The notes: generated by a model from the letters alone, not told the origin. A stretch of 62,302 nt of DNA from Myceligenerans indicum (GCF_016742955.1 NZ_JABBYC010000024.1:1-62302), one strand, 5' to 3'. Numbered from the stretch's first letter, positions 46,251 through 56,163 are shown. Numbers and translations are program-made.

Positions 46251-47114
46251 TCAGCACCCGCCACGGTCACCGCCCGCCGGGAGGAAGCCGGCACCGCTGA
46301 AGATGACGGGCGGATCGAACTCGCACGGCGTCGTCGGCTGGAGGCGAAGGGGCAGGTGGCTGGTGGTCGGATCGTCGGAGACCGTCACCTGGCAGCGGTC
46401 GCGCAGTATCTCGGTACCGGCCTCGGTGAGCGAGCGGAGCAGCACCGAGACCATCCACGAGCCGGCCGGGACGCCCGTGAGCTCGAAACTGGTGCCGAGT
46501 TCGGGACGCGCGCACGCGACCGGCCTGCCCTGCACGACCGAGTCCTCGTACACGGCCACGAACAGGTCGGCGGGCCGGCGGGAGACGTCCTCGACGAGGT
46601 GGACGTGCCCGCGCAGGACGGTTCTGCCGGGTCCGTGCACATCGGGCGAGGCGGAGGTCCGGCCGCGGCACCTGCGCCACTCCCGGGGAGAGACGCCGAC
46701 CAGCGCGGAGAACCGGGAGCTGAACGTGCCGACGCTCATGTATCCGACCGTCGTGCTGACGTCCACCACGCCGAGGTCGGACTTCAGCAGGAGGTCCTTG
46801 GCCCGCTGCATGCGCAGGGCCGCGAGGTAGCGCCGCGGCGTCGTCCCGGTGATGCGGCTGAACTCGCGCGTGAAGTGGAACTTGCTGTAGAAGTTCGCGG
46901 CGGCGATGCTCGCGATGCCTTCGTCGCAGCACAGGTCCTGGGTCATGGCCTGGACGGCCTGCCGCACCGCGTCCTCGATCGGCGTGCGGACCGTCGGGGG
47001 CCGGGGCCCCGGGCTCTCGGCGATCCGGCCGGCCCGGGCACGACGGGCGGGGGCGGCAAGTCGTAACGTGCCGGGGTGAGCGGATCTGGCTTCGCTGTGG
47101 GCCGGGCTCGTCAT
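46251..47114 (-). CDS. AraC-family regulator with N-terminal HTH
   Basis: 287 residues. The AraC double helix-turn-helix lies unusually near the N terminus (~45-150: IASIAAANFYSKFHFTREFS...ALVGVSPREWRR). A C-terminal beta-rich domain of ~130 residues with no sugar-cupin motif follows. GAGGAG precedes the ATG. It is the last gene of the minus run, separated from the flavin reductase gene by a 126-base AT-rich gap that may hold its own promoter. It is the only regulator inside the enediyne region and probably controls it. Confidence 0.87.
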   Translation of the reverse strand: MTSPAHSEARSAHPGTLRLAAPARRARAGRIAESPGPRPPTVRTPIEDAVRQAVQAMTQDLCCDEGIASIAAANFYSKFHFTREFSRITGTTPRRYLAALRMQRAKDLLLKSDLGVVDVSTTVGYMSVGTFSSRFSALVGVSPREWRRCRGRTSASPDVHGPGRTVLRGHVHLVEDVSRRPADLFVAVYEDSVVQGRPVACARPELGTSFELTGVPAGSWMVSVLLRSLTEAGTEILRDRCQVTVSDDPTTSHLPLRLQPTTPCEFDPPVIFSGAGFLPAGGDRGGC

Positions 47115-47240
47115 GGGGGCTAATCTCCTCGAAATTCGGCGGGGACTTGCACGATCCAGACATCAACGAACGCTTACGGACTTTGGATGGAAGTTAGCAA
47201 AATCTAGACTTTGAGTACAGAACTAGTTGAAGATACATCT

Positions 47241-47774
47241 TCACCCGGCAATGCCTGCCTGGGGCGGGCTCACCGGGACCGGTTCGTGCGGCATCAGGGC
47301 GCCGTTGCAGAACAGCAGCGGCGTGGACCCCTGTCCGAACCCGCAGTCGACCACCCGGGCCGTGAACAGCGTGTGGTCCCCCGAGTCCACGGCCTGTTCG
47401 GTCCGGCACTCCAGCCAGGTCACGCAGTCCGTGAAGACCGGATGCCCGAGGTTCGGGCCGGGTGCGACGGAGAATCCCTCGAAGGCGGCCGCCCCCCGAG
47501 GCCTGGCCGACGAGGCGAACCACTTCGCGGCGTCGATCAGGGACGCGCTGAGGACGGACACCGTGAAGCCTCCTGCCTCCCGCAGGACCCGGTGCATCGT
47601 GCTCGTCGTGGCGATCGAGACCAGCACCTGCGGCGGGTCGAGCGAGACGGAGGTCAGCGAGTTGACGGTCATCCCCCGGGGCTCGCCGTCGTCCGACGTC
47701 ACGACGGTGACGCCGGTGACGAAGCACGCCATCGTCCTTCTCAGCTCCTGGCCGGTGGTTCGCCCGGATCCCAT
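47241..47774 (-). CDS. Flavin reductase (FMN/FAD) of two-component monooxygenase type
   Basis: 177 residues of the split-barrel flavin reductase family: ACFVTGVTVVTSDDGEPRGM, NSLTSVSLDPPQVLVSI, and the terminal GDHTLFTARVVDC. SgcE6-like enzymes supply reduced flavin to enediyne tailoring monooxygenases. No flavin-dependent oxygenase partner is encoded inside this cluster, so its partner may be elsewhere. The ATG overlaps the tebC stop by one base (TGATG); a GTG one codon earlier is also possible. Confidence 0.88.
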   Translation of the reverse strand: MGSGRTTGQELRRTMACFVTGVTVVTSDDGEPRGMTVNSLTSVSLDPPQVLVSIATTSTMHRVLREAGGFTVSVLSASLIDAAKWFASSARPRGAAAFEGFSVAPGPNLGHPVFTDCVTWLECRTEQAVDSGDHTLFTARVVDCGFGQGSTPLLFCNGALMPHEPVPVSPPQAGIAG

Positions 47775-48223
47775 CACATCACCGCGTGCCGCGTCGGCGC
47801 GCCGGAGTACGGCGCGAGTGCTGCCACGAGATCGGGGGGTACACGCGTGGGCGCCGTGTCACGGTTCTCGCCGCGCATGCAGGCGATGCGCTGGCGGCCG
47901 CGGGCCACGGTCTCGTGGGCGCCGTCGGTCGTCCTGACGTACTCGAAGCTGAACTCCACCTGGGTCTGGGTGAGGTCCTCCAGCCGCATCCTGATGCTCA
48001 GCTCGTCGAACGCCGTGATCTCGGAGAAGAACTCGCAGTCGACCTTGAGCGTGAACAGCTTCAGGTCGCCCCGGACGTCGGCCAGCACCGACGGCGCCTC
48101 CTCTTTCAGGAACATCTCCCGGCACCGCCCCTGCCAGCGCAGGTAGTTGACGTAGTAGACGTTGCCGACCAGGTTGGTCTCCTCGAAGCCGACGGTGTGG
48201 CGGTACTCGTAGTAGTTCGGCAT
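47774..48223 (-). CDS. tebC: Enediyne hot-dog thioesterase TebC (E10 type)
   Basis: 149 residues, single hot-dog fold. Start MPNYYEYRHTVGFEETNLVG and the NVYYVNYLRWQGRCREMFL block are the hallmarks of CalE7/SgcE10/DynE7. These release the polyene from PKSE by hydrolysis and decarboxylation; the Asn and Arg used by CalE7 appear here as N17 and R35 by eye alignment. AGAGGAG lies seven bases before the ATG, which overlaps the pksE stop by one base (TGATG). Confidence 0.92.
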   Translation of the reverse strand: MPNYYEYRHTVGFEETNLVGNVYYVNYLRWQGRCREMFLKEEAPSVLADVRGDLKLFTLKVDCEFFSEITAFDELSIRMRLEDLTQTQVEFSFEYVRTTDGAHETVARGRQRIACMRGENRDTAPTRVPPDLVAALAPYSGAPTRHAVM

Positions 48224-51200
48224 CACTCATCTCCTCTCAGGACGGCCGCGGTGATCCGGCGGCCCGAGACGTCCCGGCCCGCCCAGCTCGCCACCCGGTC
48301 ACGCCCCACGCCGAACTCGGTCCACGAGTCACCGAGCGGCATCCCGGCATGGACCGACGACGTGACCTGCCCGGTCTTGCGCAGGCACTCCAGGACCGAC
48401 CAGACCCGGGTGGCGGCCGTGTCCAGGTCCTCGTCGAGGTCGGAAGCCACCTGCGCGGCCGTCGCGAGGTTCACCGAATCGAGGAGTCCGCGCCAGGTGT
48501 CCTCGGACCGTGGTTCGACGAGCTCGACGTCGACGGCGAGCCGGGCGAGGTCCGCGCTGCCGGCCACGACCGTCGTGCAGTTCGCCCCGTGCGAGGCCGA
48601 GACCTGGCGTCCGGGTCCGTACTCCGGGCGTCCGTCCGGGCGGTGGCCGATCGGGACGGCGTCTCCCGTGGCACGCCGGGCCGCGAGCTCGGTCAGGGCG
48701 CGCCGTGCGTCGACCGAGGAGGGTGGGCGGTCGCCGTGCGGCTCGACGGCGACGGACCACGACCCGCCCAGGTGCTCCTCCACCCGGCGCTGCAGGTAGG
48801 AGCCGAGGAACGCCTGCGGCCACGCGATCTGCGCGGACGGGACGGCACGGACGGACTGCAGCCCCAGTCCCGACCAGTGCTCGACGAGCCGGCCCTCCGC
48901 GTCCCGGACGGTCACGTCGTAGGTGAAGGAGCTGTCCCGGGCCCCGGTCTCGCGTGCGTCCATCCGCAAGGTCCCCGTCCGGCTCCCGGGGCCGAGAACG
49001 ATCTCGTCGACCCCGTGGGGCAGCAGCACGCCGTGGGGGACGCAGGACTGCAGGGCGTGCATGAACGCGTCGCGCGAGCCCGGGTCGCCCAGCAGCAGGG
49101 TCTGCGGGAGATGCCCGGCGAACCATGGTTCGCCGGCCTCGGCCGACAGATCGGCCGAGGCGTGCCGCGCGGTCACCCGGTGGTAGGCGGTGATGCGGCG
49201 GAAGCGCCCGCTCTGGAACAGCACGCCGCCGTAGAGATCGGTCGCCGGGTCGAGGACGATCGGCGACGTCCGGTCGCCGGGCTCGACGAGTTCGGGGGAC
49301 CGCGCGTCCCCGAAGTGGTAGACGGCCCGGAAGTGGTCGGCCGCGAAACCGGTCGCGGACGACCGCAGAACGACGGCGACGGAGCCGTCGGGGCGGGTGA
49401 CGGCACACACCCGGACCGTCTCCGGTGCGTCGTCGGGCACGATGACCGGCCGCTCGAACGCGACGGCCGAGACGCTCGTCGGCGTGGTGCCCGACAGCGC
49501 GGTCGCGGCCTGCGCCATCGCTTCGAGTCCCAGCACCGCGGGCAGCAGCAGCTGGCCCTCGAACCGGTGATCGAGCAGGTACGGGTCGGTCCGGGCGGTG
49601 AGTTCCGCCTCCGTCACGAGCTCGACGCCGGGGTAGTCGACGACGACGCGCTCGGTGAACCGCGCCAGTGGCAGTTCCCCGCGCAGGAACCCGAGGGTGG
49701 GCAGACTCCCGACGCGGGAGCACACCAGGGACGTCACGGGATGGTCCGGCGCCGTCAGCGCCCGGCGCAACTGTGCCAGCCCGCGGTCGGTGTCCACGGG
49801 CTCGATGCCTTGCTGCTTGAGCAGCTCGACGACCCCGAGGTTCTCGCCCATGCCGGTTCCGGACCAGACCGACCACTCCAGCGAGCGGACACGCAGGTGG
49901 TGGTGGGCCTCGGCGAGGGCTGCCAGTTCCGCCGTCATCCAGTCGTTGGCCAGGGCGTAGTGGCCCTCGCCGGCGAGGCCGGCGCGGCCGATGATGCTGC
50001 CGAAGCCGATGACGTGCCGCAGCGTGGTGAGGTCGAGGGCGGCGAGCACGTTGCGCAGCCCGTCGACCTTCGGCGCGACGGCGGCCCGGAGTGCGTCCGG
50101 GGTGAGGTCGAGGGTGGGTTCGGGCCGGTTGACGCCGGCGCCGTGCAGTACCGCGGTGACGGTGCCGAGCGCGGACGCCACCTCCGCGACGGCGGCCGCG
50201 ACGGCGTCGGGGTCGGTGACGTCCGCCTGGACGTAGTGGTGCCGCACCCCGGCGGCCGTCATCCGGTGGAGGGTGGAGCGGACCGCCTCGTCCTCGGGGG
50301 CCGCCCGGCCGAGCATCGCGACCGCGACGCCGTACCGGTTCCCGAGGTCCAGGCAGGCCTCCGCGGTGATGCCCTTGGCTCCGCCGGTGGCGAGGAGGAC
50401 GTCCGTGGCGTCGAGCGGCGTGTCGGTGGCGGCCGTGGGCGGTACGGCCTCGAGGCGGGGCACGAGGCGGTTGCCCTCGGTGTCGTAGCCGACGTCGAGG
50501 AATCCGCCCGCGGCGGCGTCCGCGCCGATGGCGGTGATGGTTCCGGGTGCGAGGTCCGTGTCCGCGGCGAGCGTGACGACGGTGACGGCGATCCGGGGGT
50601 GTTCGAGGTGGACGGACTTCAGCAGGCCTGCGAGGCCGCCGCGGGGGTGCTGCAGTGTGACGACGCGGGCGGCGTCCGGTCCGGTCCGGACGTCCCGCAG
50701 CCGGGCGATCAGCTCGTCGGCGGTGGTGACGGCCGCGTCGAGGGAGAGACCGCGGGTGTCGACCAGGATGCCGGTCGCGCCGGCGGTGCCCGAGAGGTGG
50801 GTCAGCAGGCGGTCCGCGTCCGGGCGTGCGGCGCCGAGCCGGGTCCAGCGGGACCGTCCGGCGGGCGCGTCGGGCAGGGGCGCGGCGGGTTGGTGCCGGA
50901 TCGCGAAGGCATGGACCCAGGGCTCGGCCCCCGGCGCCTCGCCCGGCCCGTCCGGGGAGCCGCCGGGCTCCGCGCCCGTGGTGGTGTCGTCGAGCATCTG
51001 GGCGATCTCGCCGACGGTGGCCGTGGCGAACGCGGGTACGCCGGTGAGGGGTGGGCGTCCCAGGGAGCGGATGACGTCGTTGGTGATCTGGGCGATCGTG
51101 ATCGAGCTGAGGTGGAGTTCGTCGAGGGGCCGGGTGCGGGCGTCGATCGTGTCCAGGGGCAGCTCGACCTTGTCGGCGATGCTGCGGCGCAGCAGGTCGA

Positions 51201-54021
51201 GTGTCGACGTCGTGGCCGGATCGGCGCCGGCGTGCGTGTCGTCGGGTGCTTCGGGGTGCCGTCGCGCCGGGGTGGTGCTCGTGTCCGGAACCGGTGTCGT
51301 CGGGTCGAAGCCCAGTTCCGGGGCGGTCTCGCACGGGTTGGTGAGGAAGGCGGGCGGGGTGTCGAGGTCGAAGGGCTTGACCGCGCGGCCGTCCACGAGG
51401 GCTCCGGTCTTGATGTCCCGGCCCAGCGCGTGTGCGGCGGCGACGCACTCGAGGAAGGGTTCGAGCGAGTCGCTGTCGGAGTCGGTGCGGGTCACGACCG
51501 TGTCCGGCAGGGTGGCAGCGACCGGGCCGCTGAGCGCGTGGCCGGGTCCCACCTCGACGACGAGGTCGACGTCGTCGAGGCGTCCGACCGCCTCGGAGAA
51601 CCGCACGGGCCGCACGATCTGGTCGGACAGGTAGGCGGGGAGGCTGGTGCTCGCGTCGAGGAGGTTCCCGTCGACGGTGGATCGCACCGGGCGCCGGGGC
51701 GGCCGCACCTCCTGGGTGGCGAGGTGGTCGCCGAGGGCCCGGGCCGCCGCCGTGAAGTCCTCGGTGTGGAACGCGTGACCGACCGGGAGGAGCGACGCGG
51801 TGACGTCGGCCCGGGTGGCGGCCTCGATCACCCGGTCGACATCGGTGCGGCGTCCCGCGATCGTGACGATCTCGGGCGCGTTGTACCCGGAGATCCTGGC
51901 GGACGTTCCCGCGAGCAGGTGCTCGGCGCTCGCCGCGTCGGTGTGCAGCACGGCCATCGCGCCGTCGTCGGGTGCGAGGTCCGCCATCAGCGCGCCGCGG
52001 CGGGTGGCGACCTCCAGCGCCTGATCGGCGGTGAAGGCTCCCGCCCAGGCCAGCGCCGTGATCTCGCCGAGGCTGTGGCCGACGGCGATGTCCCCGGAGA
52101 TCCCGCATCGTTCGAGCGCGTCGAGGCTGTCGAGGGAGCGAGCCACCACGCGGGGCTGCAGGGAGGCGGTGCCGTCGGCGGTCGTGGTGGGCAGGGAACG
52201 GTGGCCGAACCGGCGCAGGCAGGCGCCGACGTGCCCGTGTCCGGCGCCCTGGCCGGGGAAGACGAACGCGATGCGTGCGCCGTCGCGCCCTCGTCCGAGG
52301 AACGCGCCGGGTGCGACCCGTTCGAGGGCGGCCGGGCCGGGGCCGTTCGTGAGACGGTCGATCACCGCGTCGAGCCGGGCGACGGCCTGCTCCGGTGTCC
52401 GGGCCACGACGGCGGTGCGGAACGCGCCGCCCTGCTGGCGGAGGCCGGCGGCGGCGATGTCGGTCAGCTCGCACAGGGCGGCGTCGGCCAGCGCGGATCG
52501 CAGCCGGCGGGCCTCGGCGGTGAGCTCGGCGACGTCGGTGCCTCCCGCCACCAGGACCTCGGCATCCTGGCGTCCGCAGACCACGTCGCGCACGCGTGCG
52601 GACGGCGTCGGCCGGGAGGTGTCGGTGGGATCGCCCTGTTCCAGGGCGACGTGCGTGTTGATGCCGCCGAACCCCATCGCGGAGACCCCGGCGCGGATCG
52701 GCGGGCCCGCTGCCCAGGCCGTCGGCCTGTCGGGCGTGTGGAGGCGGTCCGCCGCCTCGGCGAGCGCCGGGTGCGGGTCGGTCTGCCCGGTCACGGGCGG
52801 GATGGTGCGGTGGTGGACCGCGAGCGTGGCCTTGATGAGTCCGGCGATGCCGGCCGCGGCCTTGGTGTGCCCGATGTTGGCCTTGACGGATCCGAGGGCG
52901 GCCCGGGTGCCGTCCGCTCGTGGCCGCAGGCTGCCGGAGATGGCGGCGATCTCGGTGGCGTCGCCGACGGCGGTGCCGGTCCCGTGGCCCTCGAAGTAGC
53001 CGACCGAGTCGACGGAGTACCCGGCGCGGGCGTAGGCGCGGGCGATCGCGTCGCGGTGGCCCTCGACCTCCGGCCGGGTGATGCCGCCGCGGCCGTCGGA
53101 GGAGACGCCGTAGCCGGTGATGCACGCGTAGATGCGGCGGCCCTGGGCCCGGGCGTCGCTCTCGCGCATCAGGACGACCATCCCGCAGCCCTCGCCGGGC
53201 CAGAAGCCGTTGGAGTCGGCGTCGTAGACGCGCATCTCCCGCGTGGCCAGGGCGCCGGTGCGGGCGAACCCGATCAGTTCGAACGGGTCGATCGACAGGT
53301 CGACGCCGCCGGCGAGGGCGACGTCGAGGTCGCCGTCGGTGAGGGCGGTCACGGCGTTGACCACGGAGAGCAGTGATGACGAGCAGGCGCCGTCGACGGT
53401 GTAGCCGCCGCCGCCCAGGTTGAAGTAGTTGCAGATGCGTCCGGAGATCGTGTTGGCCAGACCGCCGGCGAGCGAGTCCTCGTCCGGGACGGGGAAGGGT
53501 GCCTTGTAGCGGGGTTCGAGGCCGGTGAGGAACTCGTCGATGGCCGGTGCGTCCCAGCCGGCCGCCCGGAGCTGGTCGGCGACGGTGCGGCGGACGTAGG
53601 GCCATCGCAGCCGCATGAGGCCGGCTCGCGTGAACTCGCCGGTGAGCGTGTTGCCGACGACGACGCCGGTGGTCCGCGCGGGGAGTCCCGCGCCGCCGGG
53701 GAATCCGGCGTCGGCCAGCGCCCGGTCGGCGACGTCGAGGGCGAGCCAGTGCGTCATGTCCGTGGCGCGGAACGTGGCGGTGGAGATCCTGTGCCGGACA
53801 CGGTCGAACTGGTAGTCGCGCAGGACCGCGGCCTTGCGCGAGTAGAAGGAGTCGGGAGCGCCCGGGTCGGGGGACCAGTAGTCGGACAGGCGGGTGCGCA
53901 CGTCGGGGATGTCGCGGAAGGCGCGCCGTCCCGCCAGCACGTTGGTCCACAGCTCGTCGGGGGAGTCGGCGTCGGGATAGACGAGCCCGATGCCGACGAC
54001 AGCGATCCGGTCTCTGTTCAC
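48223..54021 (-). CDS. pksE: Iterative enediyne polyketide synthase PKSE
   Basis: About 1932 residues, the normal PKSE length. Domains in order: ketosynthase ~1-460 (Cys213 in DGACSSS, His345 in EGHGTGT, His384 in NIGHTK); acyltransferase ~580-860 (Ser649 in GHSLGEI); acyl carrier protein ~940-1010 (Ser971/972 in ELHLSSI); ketoreductase ~1200-1440 (TGGAKGI, Ser1341, Tyr1354); dehydratase ~1470-1740 (His1484 in LLDHRFEGQLLLP); built-in phosphopantetheinyl transferase ~1750-1932 (DVE ~1830, WSVLECLRK). This KS-AT-ACP-KR-DH-PPTase order is unique to enediyne and closely related polyene PKSs. GTG at 54021 with GAGGAGG overlaps the DUF2505 stop (GTGA). Confidence 0.95.
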   Translation of the reverse strand: MNRDRIAVVGIGLVYPDADSPDELWTNVLAGRRAFRDIPDVRTRLSDYWSPDPGAPDSFYSRKAAVLRDYQFDRVRHRISTATFRATDMTHWLALDVADRALADAGFPGGAGLPARTTGVVVGNTLTGEFTRAGLMRLRWPYVRRTVADQLRAAGWDAPAIDEFLTGLEPRYKAPFPVPDEDSLAGGLANTISGRICNYFNLGGGGYTVDGACSSSLLSVVNAVTALTDGDLDVALAGGVDLSIDPFELIGFARTGALATREMRVYDADSNGFWPGEGCGMVVLMRESDARAQGRRIYACITGYGVSSDGRGGITRPEVEGHRDAIARAYARAGYSVDSVGYFEGHGTGTAVGDATEIAAISGSLRPRADGTRAALGSVKANIGHTKAAAGIAGLIKATLAVHHRTIPPVTGQTDPHPALAEAADRLHTPDRPTAWAAGPPIRAGVSAMGFGGINTHVALEQGDPTDTSRPTPSARVRDVVCGRQDAEVLVAGGTDVAELTAEARRLRSALADAALCELTDIAAAGLRQQGGAFRTAVVARTPEQAVARLDAVIDRLTNGPGPAALERVAPGAFLGRGRDGARIAFVFPGQGAGHGHVGACLRRFGHRSLPTTTADGTASLQPRVVARSLDSLDALERCGISGDIAVGHSLGEITALAWAGAFTADQALEVATRRGALMADLAPDDGAMAVLHTDAASAEHLLAGTSARISGYNAPEIVTIAGRRTDVDRVIEAATRADVTASLLPVGHAFHTEDFTAAARALGDHLATQEVRPPRRPVRSTVDGNLLDASTSLPAYLSDQIVRPVRFSEAVGRLDDVDLVVEVGPGHALSGPVAATLPDTVVTRTDSDSDSLEPFLECVAAAHALGRDIKTGALVDGRAVKPFDLDTPPAFLTNPCETAPELGFDPTTPVPDTSTTPARRHPEAPDDTHAGADPATTSTLDLLRRSIADKVELPLDTIDARTRPLDELHLSSITIAQITNDVIRSLGRPPLTGVPAFATATVGEIAQMLDDTTTGAEPGGSPDGPGEAPGAEPWVHAFAIRHQPAAPLPDAPAGRSRWTRLGAARPDADRLLTHLSGTAGATGILVDTRGLSLDAAVTTADELIARLRDVRTGPDAARVVTLQHPRGGLAGLLKSVHLEHPRIAVTVVTLAADTDLAPGTITAIGADAAAGGFLDVGYDTEGNRLVPRLEAVPPTAATDTPLDATDVLLATGGAKGITAEACLDLGNRYGVAVAMLGRAAPEDEAVRSTLHRMTAAGVRHHYVQADVTDPDAVAAAVAEVASALGTVTAVLHGAGVNRPEPTLDLTPDALRAAVAPKVDGLRNVLAALDLTTLRHVIGFGSIIGRAGLAGEGHYALANDWMTAELAALAEAHHHLRVRSLEWSVWSGTGMGENLGVVELLKQQGIEPVDTDRGLAQLRRALTAPDHPVTSLVCSRVGSLPTLGFLRGELPLARFTERVVVDYPGVELVTEAELTARTDPYLLDHRFEGQLLLPAVLGLEAMAQAATALSGTTPTSVSAVAFERPVIVPDDAPETVRVCAVTRPDGSVAVVLRSSATGFAADHFRAVYHFGDARSPELVEPGDRTSPIVLDPATDLYGGVLFQSGRFRRITAYHRVTARHASADLSAEAGEPWFAGHLPQTLLLGDPGSRDAFMHALQSCVPHGVLLPHGVDEIVLGPGSRTGTLRMDARETGARDSSFTYDVTVRDAEGRLVEHWSGLGLQSVRAVPSAQIAWPQAFLGSYLQRRVEEHLGGSWSVAVEPHGDRPPSSVDARRALTELAARRATGDAVPIGHRPDGRPEYGPGRQVSASHGANCTTVVAGSADLARLAVDVELVEPRSEDTWRGLLDSVNLATAAQVASDLDEDLDTAATRVWSVLECLRKTGQVTSSVHAGMPLGDSWTEFGVGRDRVASWAGRDVSGRRITAAVLRGDE

Positions 54022-54536
54022 CTGTTCCTCCTCGAGGTGGTCTCGTGCTCCTCCAGGAGCGTGAACTCCGTGCGGATGGTGTCCAGCACCGAGCCGGCCG
54101 CGGACTGTTCGACCTTGGACCGGAACAGCGGTACGGCGGCCCGCAGGTTCCCGGTGAACGTGACGCGCGCGCCGTCGTCGTGCGGCTCGATCCGCACGTG
54201 GCCGCGCAGGGCGACGGGCGCGCCGTCGACGTCGACCTCGAAGTCGCCGGTGAAGGTGTCGCCGCCCGGTTCGGACGGGTGCCACCGTTCGGTCTCGACC
54301 GCGACGATCGTCGGCCGGATCATCGGCTTGAGGAACTCCGGGAACCCGGCGGTGTCGAAGCGTCTGCGCGTGACGACGGTCCGGGCGTGTTCCGGTGGGG
54401 GTCCGTCGGTCACCTCCATGCCGAACTCGATGGCGCCCAGCCGGTCCGCCTTGGCGCGCTGGAATGCGTCGGTGGTCATCAGGTCTCGGACGCGCTCCGG
54501 ACTGAGCGCGGTCGTCGTGGTCTCGTCGATCAGCAC
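54018..54536 (-). CDS. START/SRPBCC-superfamily protein (DUF2505-like)
   Basis: 172 residues. Strand/helix pattern of the START-like helix-grip fold: ALSPERVRDLMTTDAFQRAK, repeated beta strands (TVVTRRRFDTAG, IVAVETERWHP, FTGDFEVDVDG, LRGHVRIEPH) and a long final helix (VEQSAAGSVLDTIRTEFTLLEEH). GTG at 54536 is set by AAGGAG seven bases upstream. It is coupled to pksE by GTGA. The calicheamicin self-sacrifice resistance protein CalC is also START-like, so resistance or binding of the polyene is possible; this is inference from fold and place only. Confidence 0.8.
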   Translation of the reverse strand: MLIDETTTTALSPERVRDLMTTDAFQRAKADRLGAIEFGMEVTDGPPPEHARTVVTRRRFDTAGFPEFLKPMIRPTIVAVETERWHPSEPGGDTFTGDFEVDVDGAPVALRGHVRIEPHDDGARVTFTGNLRAAVPLFRSKVEQSAAGSVLDTIRTEFTLLEEHETTSRRNR

Positions 54537-54555
54537 GCGGTGTCTCCTTGGCGGT

Positions 54556-56163
54556 TCAGACGGGGAGCAGCGCGCCGTAGCGGACGGGAACGTCACGCTC
54601 GGCGAGCCGGTCGCAGATGTGCTCGACCGCCCGCTCGGCGAGGGCGGCGACGGTGTTGGACGGGTTGACCGTCAGTGCCGCCGGTACGGCGGAGGCGTCG
54701 GTGACGAAGATGCCGGGGTGTCCCCGCAGTTCATGGGTGTCGTCCAGGGCGCTGGTGGCCGGGTCGTCCCCCAGCCGGCACGAGGCGAGCGGGTGGACGG
54801 TGTAGGCGCCCACCAGGTCGTTCGTCCAGGGCTCGACCTGTCCCAGGCCGGCGTCCTCGATGAGGGCCCGGACGTCGGCGTCGGCGCGTTCCCAGGCCGC
54901 GCGGGTGCTCACGCGGGGCCGGTAGCGCAGCGTGCCCCGGCCCAGGAGCTGCTGGGACAGGCGGACGGCGTTGCCGGAGGGAGGGGGTGCGCCGAACACC
55001 CCCTCGTTGTCGTCCTCGATGAGCTGGAACAGCAGCAGCCACGACTGCCAGCGCCGCAGGAGCTCCTTCTTCTCCAGGCCGAACCAGCCCGGCCCGCCGT
55101 CGGCCACGCGTGCCTGCGCCAGGATCGTGCCGAGGCCCGGTGGGAAGTAGAGCTGTTCCACGGCGTACCGCTCGAACTCGGGCAGCGTCTCGTCCTGGCG
55201 GTCCCACGTGGCCACGACGGGCCCCCGGCCGATCTGGAACGCCTCGTAGGCGCGGCCGTCGCCCCGGTCGAGACCCAGCGTGTCGCGCAGCGCGTGCTCG
55301 TCGAGGGCGGCGACGTTGATGCGCTCGCCGTTCCCGGAGAAGTACCGTCCGACGGCGTGGGGCATCGTGCCCAGGTGCGGGGCCGAGCGTTGCAGGATCA
55401 CCGGCGTGGCCGCGGCCCCGGCCGCGAGCACGACGACGCGGGCCCGCACGGACCCCGTGCCGGTGGTCTCCCGGTAGTCGACGGGGTGCACGTGCGAGTA
55501 GTGGACCGTGTAGGTGCCGTCCGCGTCCCGGGTGAGGTGCTGGACCTCGTGGAGGTCCCGGACCTCGCAGCCGTGCGCCTCGGCGGCCGGGATGTAGTTG
55601 AGCAGCAGTGACTGCTTCGCGTCCTCGACGCAGCCGGACATCATCCAGTTGCAGTTGACGCACCGGGAGGTGTCCACGGCGGACGGCAGCGGGTTGGCGG
55701 TGCGCCCGCCGTGGTCGCAGATCGCCGCCCACGCCCCGCCCGCGTAGGAGACCTCGTCCCACGAGTGCCGGCGGATCGGCAGCGCCTCGGCGACGCGGTC
55801 GTACCAGGGGTCGAGCGACTCGCGGTCGATCGACGACGGCCAGAGCCGGTGGCCCACCGAGCCGCGGCGCTCGAACGCGAACCGTGGCGCGCGGGGCATC
55901 GCCGCGAAGTACACGACACTCCCGCCGCCGACGCAGTTGCCGCCGAGCACGCTCATGCCGTCCCCGGCGGTGAAGTCGAAGATCCGGGTGGCGGAGCTGC
56001 CGAACCGGAGCGACTGGTCGTACTCGCTGCTGGTCAGCCGGGGGCCGCGTTCCAGGACCAGGACGCGAGCCCCACCGGCCGCGAGGTGGAACGCGGGGAT
56101 CGAGCCACCGAACCCGCTGCCGATGACGACGACGTCGAACTCCTCGGTGGCCGGGCCGGTCAT
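54556..56163 (-). CDS. GMC-type FAD oxidoreductase (cholesterol-oxidase-like branch)
   Basis: 535 residues. FAD motif VVIGSGFGGSIPAFHLAAGG (~12-31), GGNCVGGGSVVYFAAMPRAP (~80), a Cys-rich segment CVNCNWMMSGCVEDAKQSLL (~165) and the GMC C-terminal motif YTVHPLASC...NPSNTVAALAE with the catalytic His. It oxidises alcohols or makes/moves C=C bonds. Overlapped by four bases with a small upstream gene resembling the extra subunit of membrane GMC dehydrogenases. Likely acts on the enediyne carbon core; the substrate is unknown. Confidence 0.9.
   Translation of the reverse strand: MTGPATEEFDVVVIGSGFGGSIPAFHLAAGGARVLVLERGPRLTSSEYDQSLRFGSSATRIFDFTAGDGMSVLGGNCVGGGSVVYFAAMPRAPRFAFERRGSVGHRLWPSSIDRESLDPWYDRVAEALPIRRHSWDEVSYAGGAWAAICDHGGRTANPLPSAVDTSRCVNCNWMMSGCVEDAKQSLLLNYIPAAEAHGCEVRDLHEVQHLTRDADGTYTVHYSHVHPVDYRETTGTGSVRARVVVLAAGAAATPVILQRSAPHLGTMPHAVGRYFSGNGERINVAALDEHALRDTLGLDRGDGRAYEAFQIGRGPVVATWDRQDETLPEFERYAVEQLYFPPGLGTILAQARVADGGPGWFGLEKKELLRRWQSWLLLFQLIEDDNEGVFGAPPPSGNAVRLSQQLLGRGTLRYRPRVSTRAAWERADADVRALIEDAGLGQVEPWTNDLVGAYTVHPLASCRLGDDPATSALDDTHELRGHPGIFVTDASAVPAALTVNPSNTVAALAERAVEHICDRLAERDVPVRYGALLPV

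Noticed and set aside
47228..47243. TGAAGAT-AC-ATCTTCA palindrome at the flavin reductase stop as an AraC operator
   Set aside because: It includes the stop codon of the reductase gene and has no second copy; a short terminator stem or chance is equally likely.
48349..53376. Very long plus-strand open frame (over 1600 codons) opposite the PKS
   Set aside because: It is the antisense of pksE, open only because of high-GC codon use. Its translation is Arg/Gly/Val-rich without any motif, whereas the minus strand has every PKS active site.
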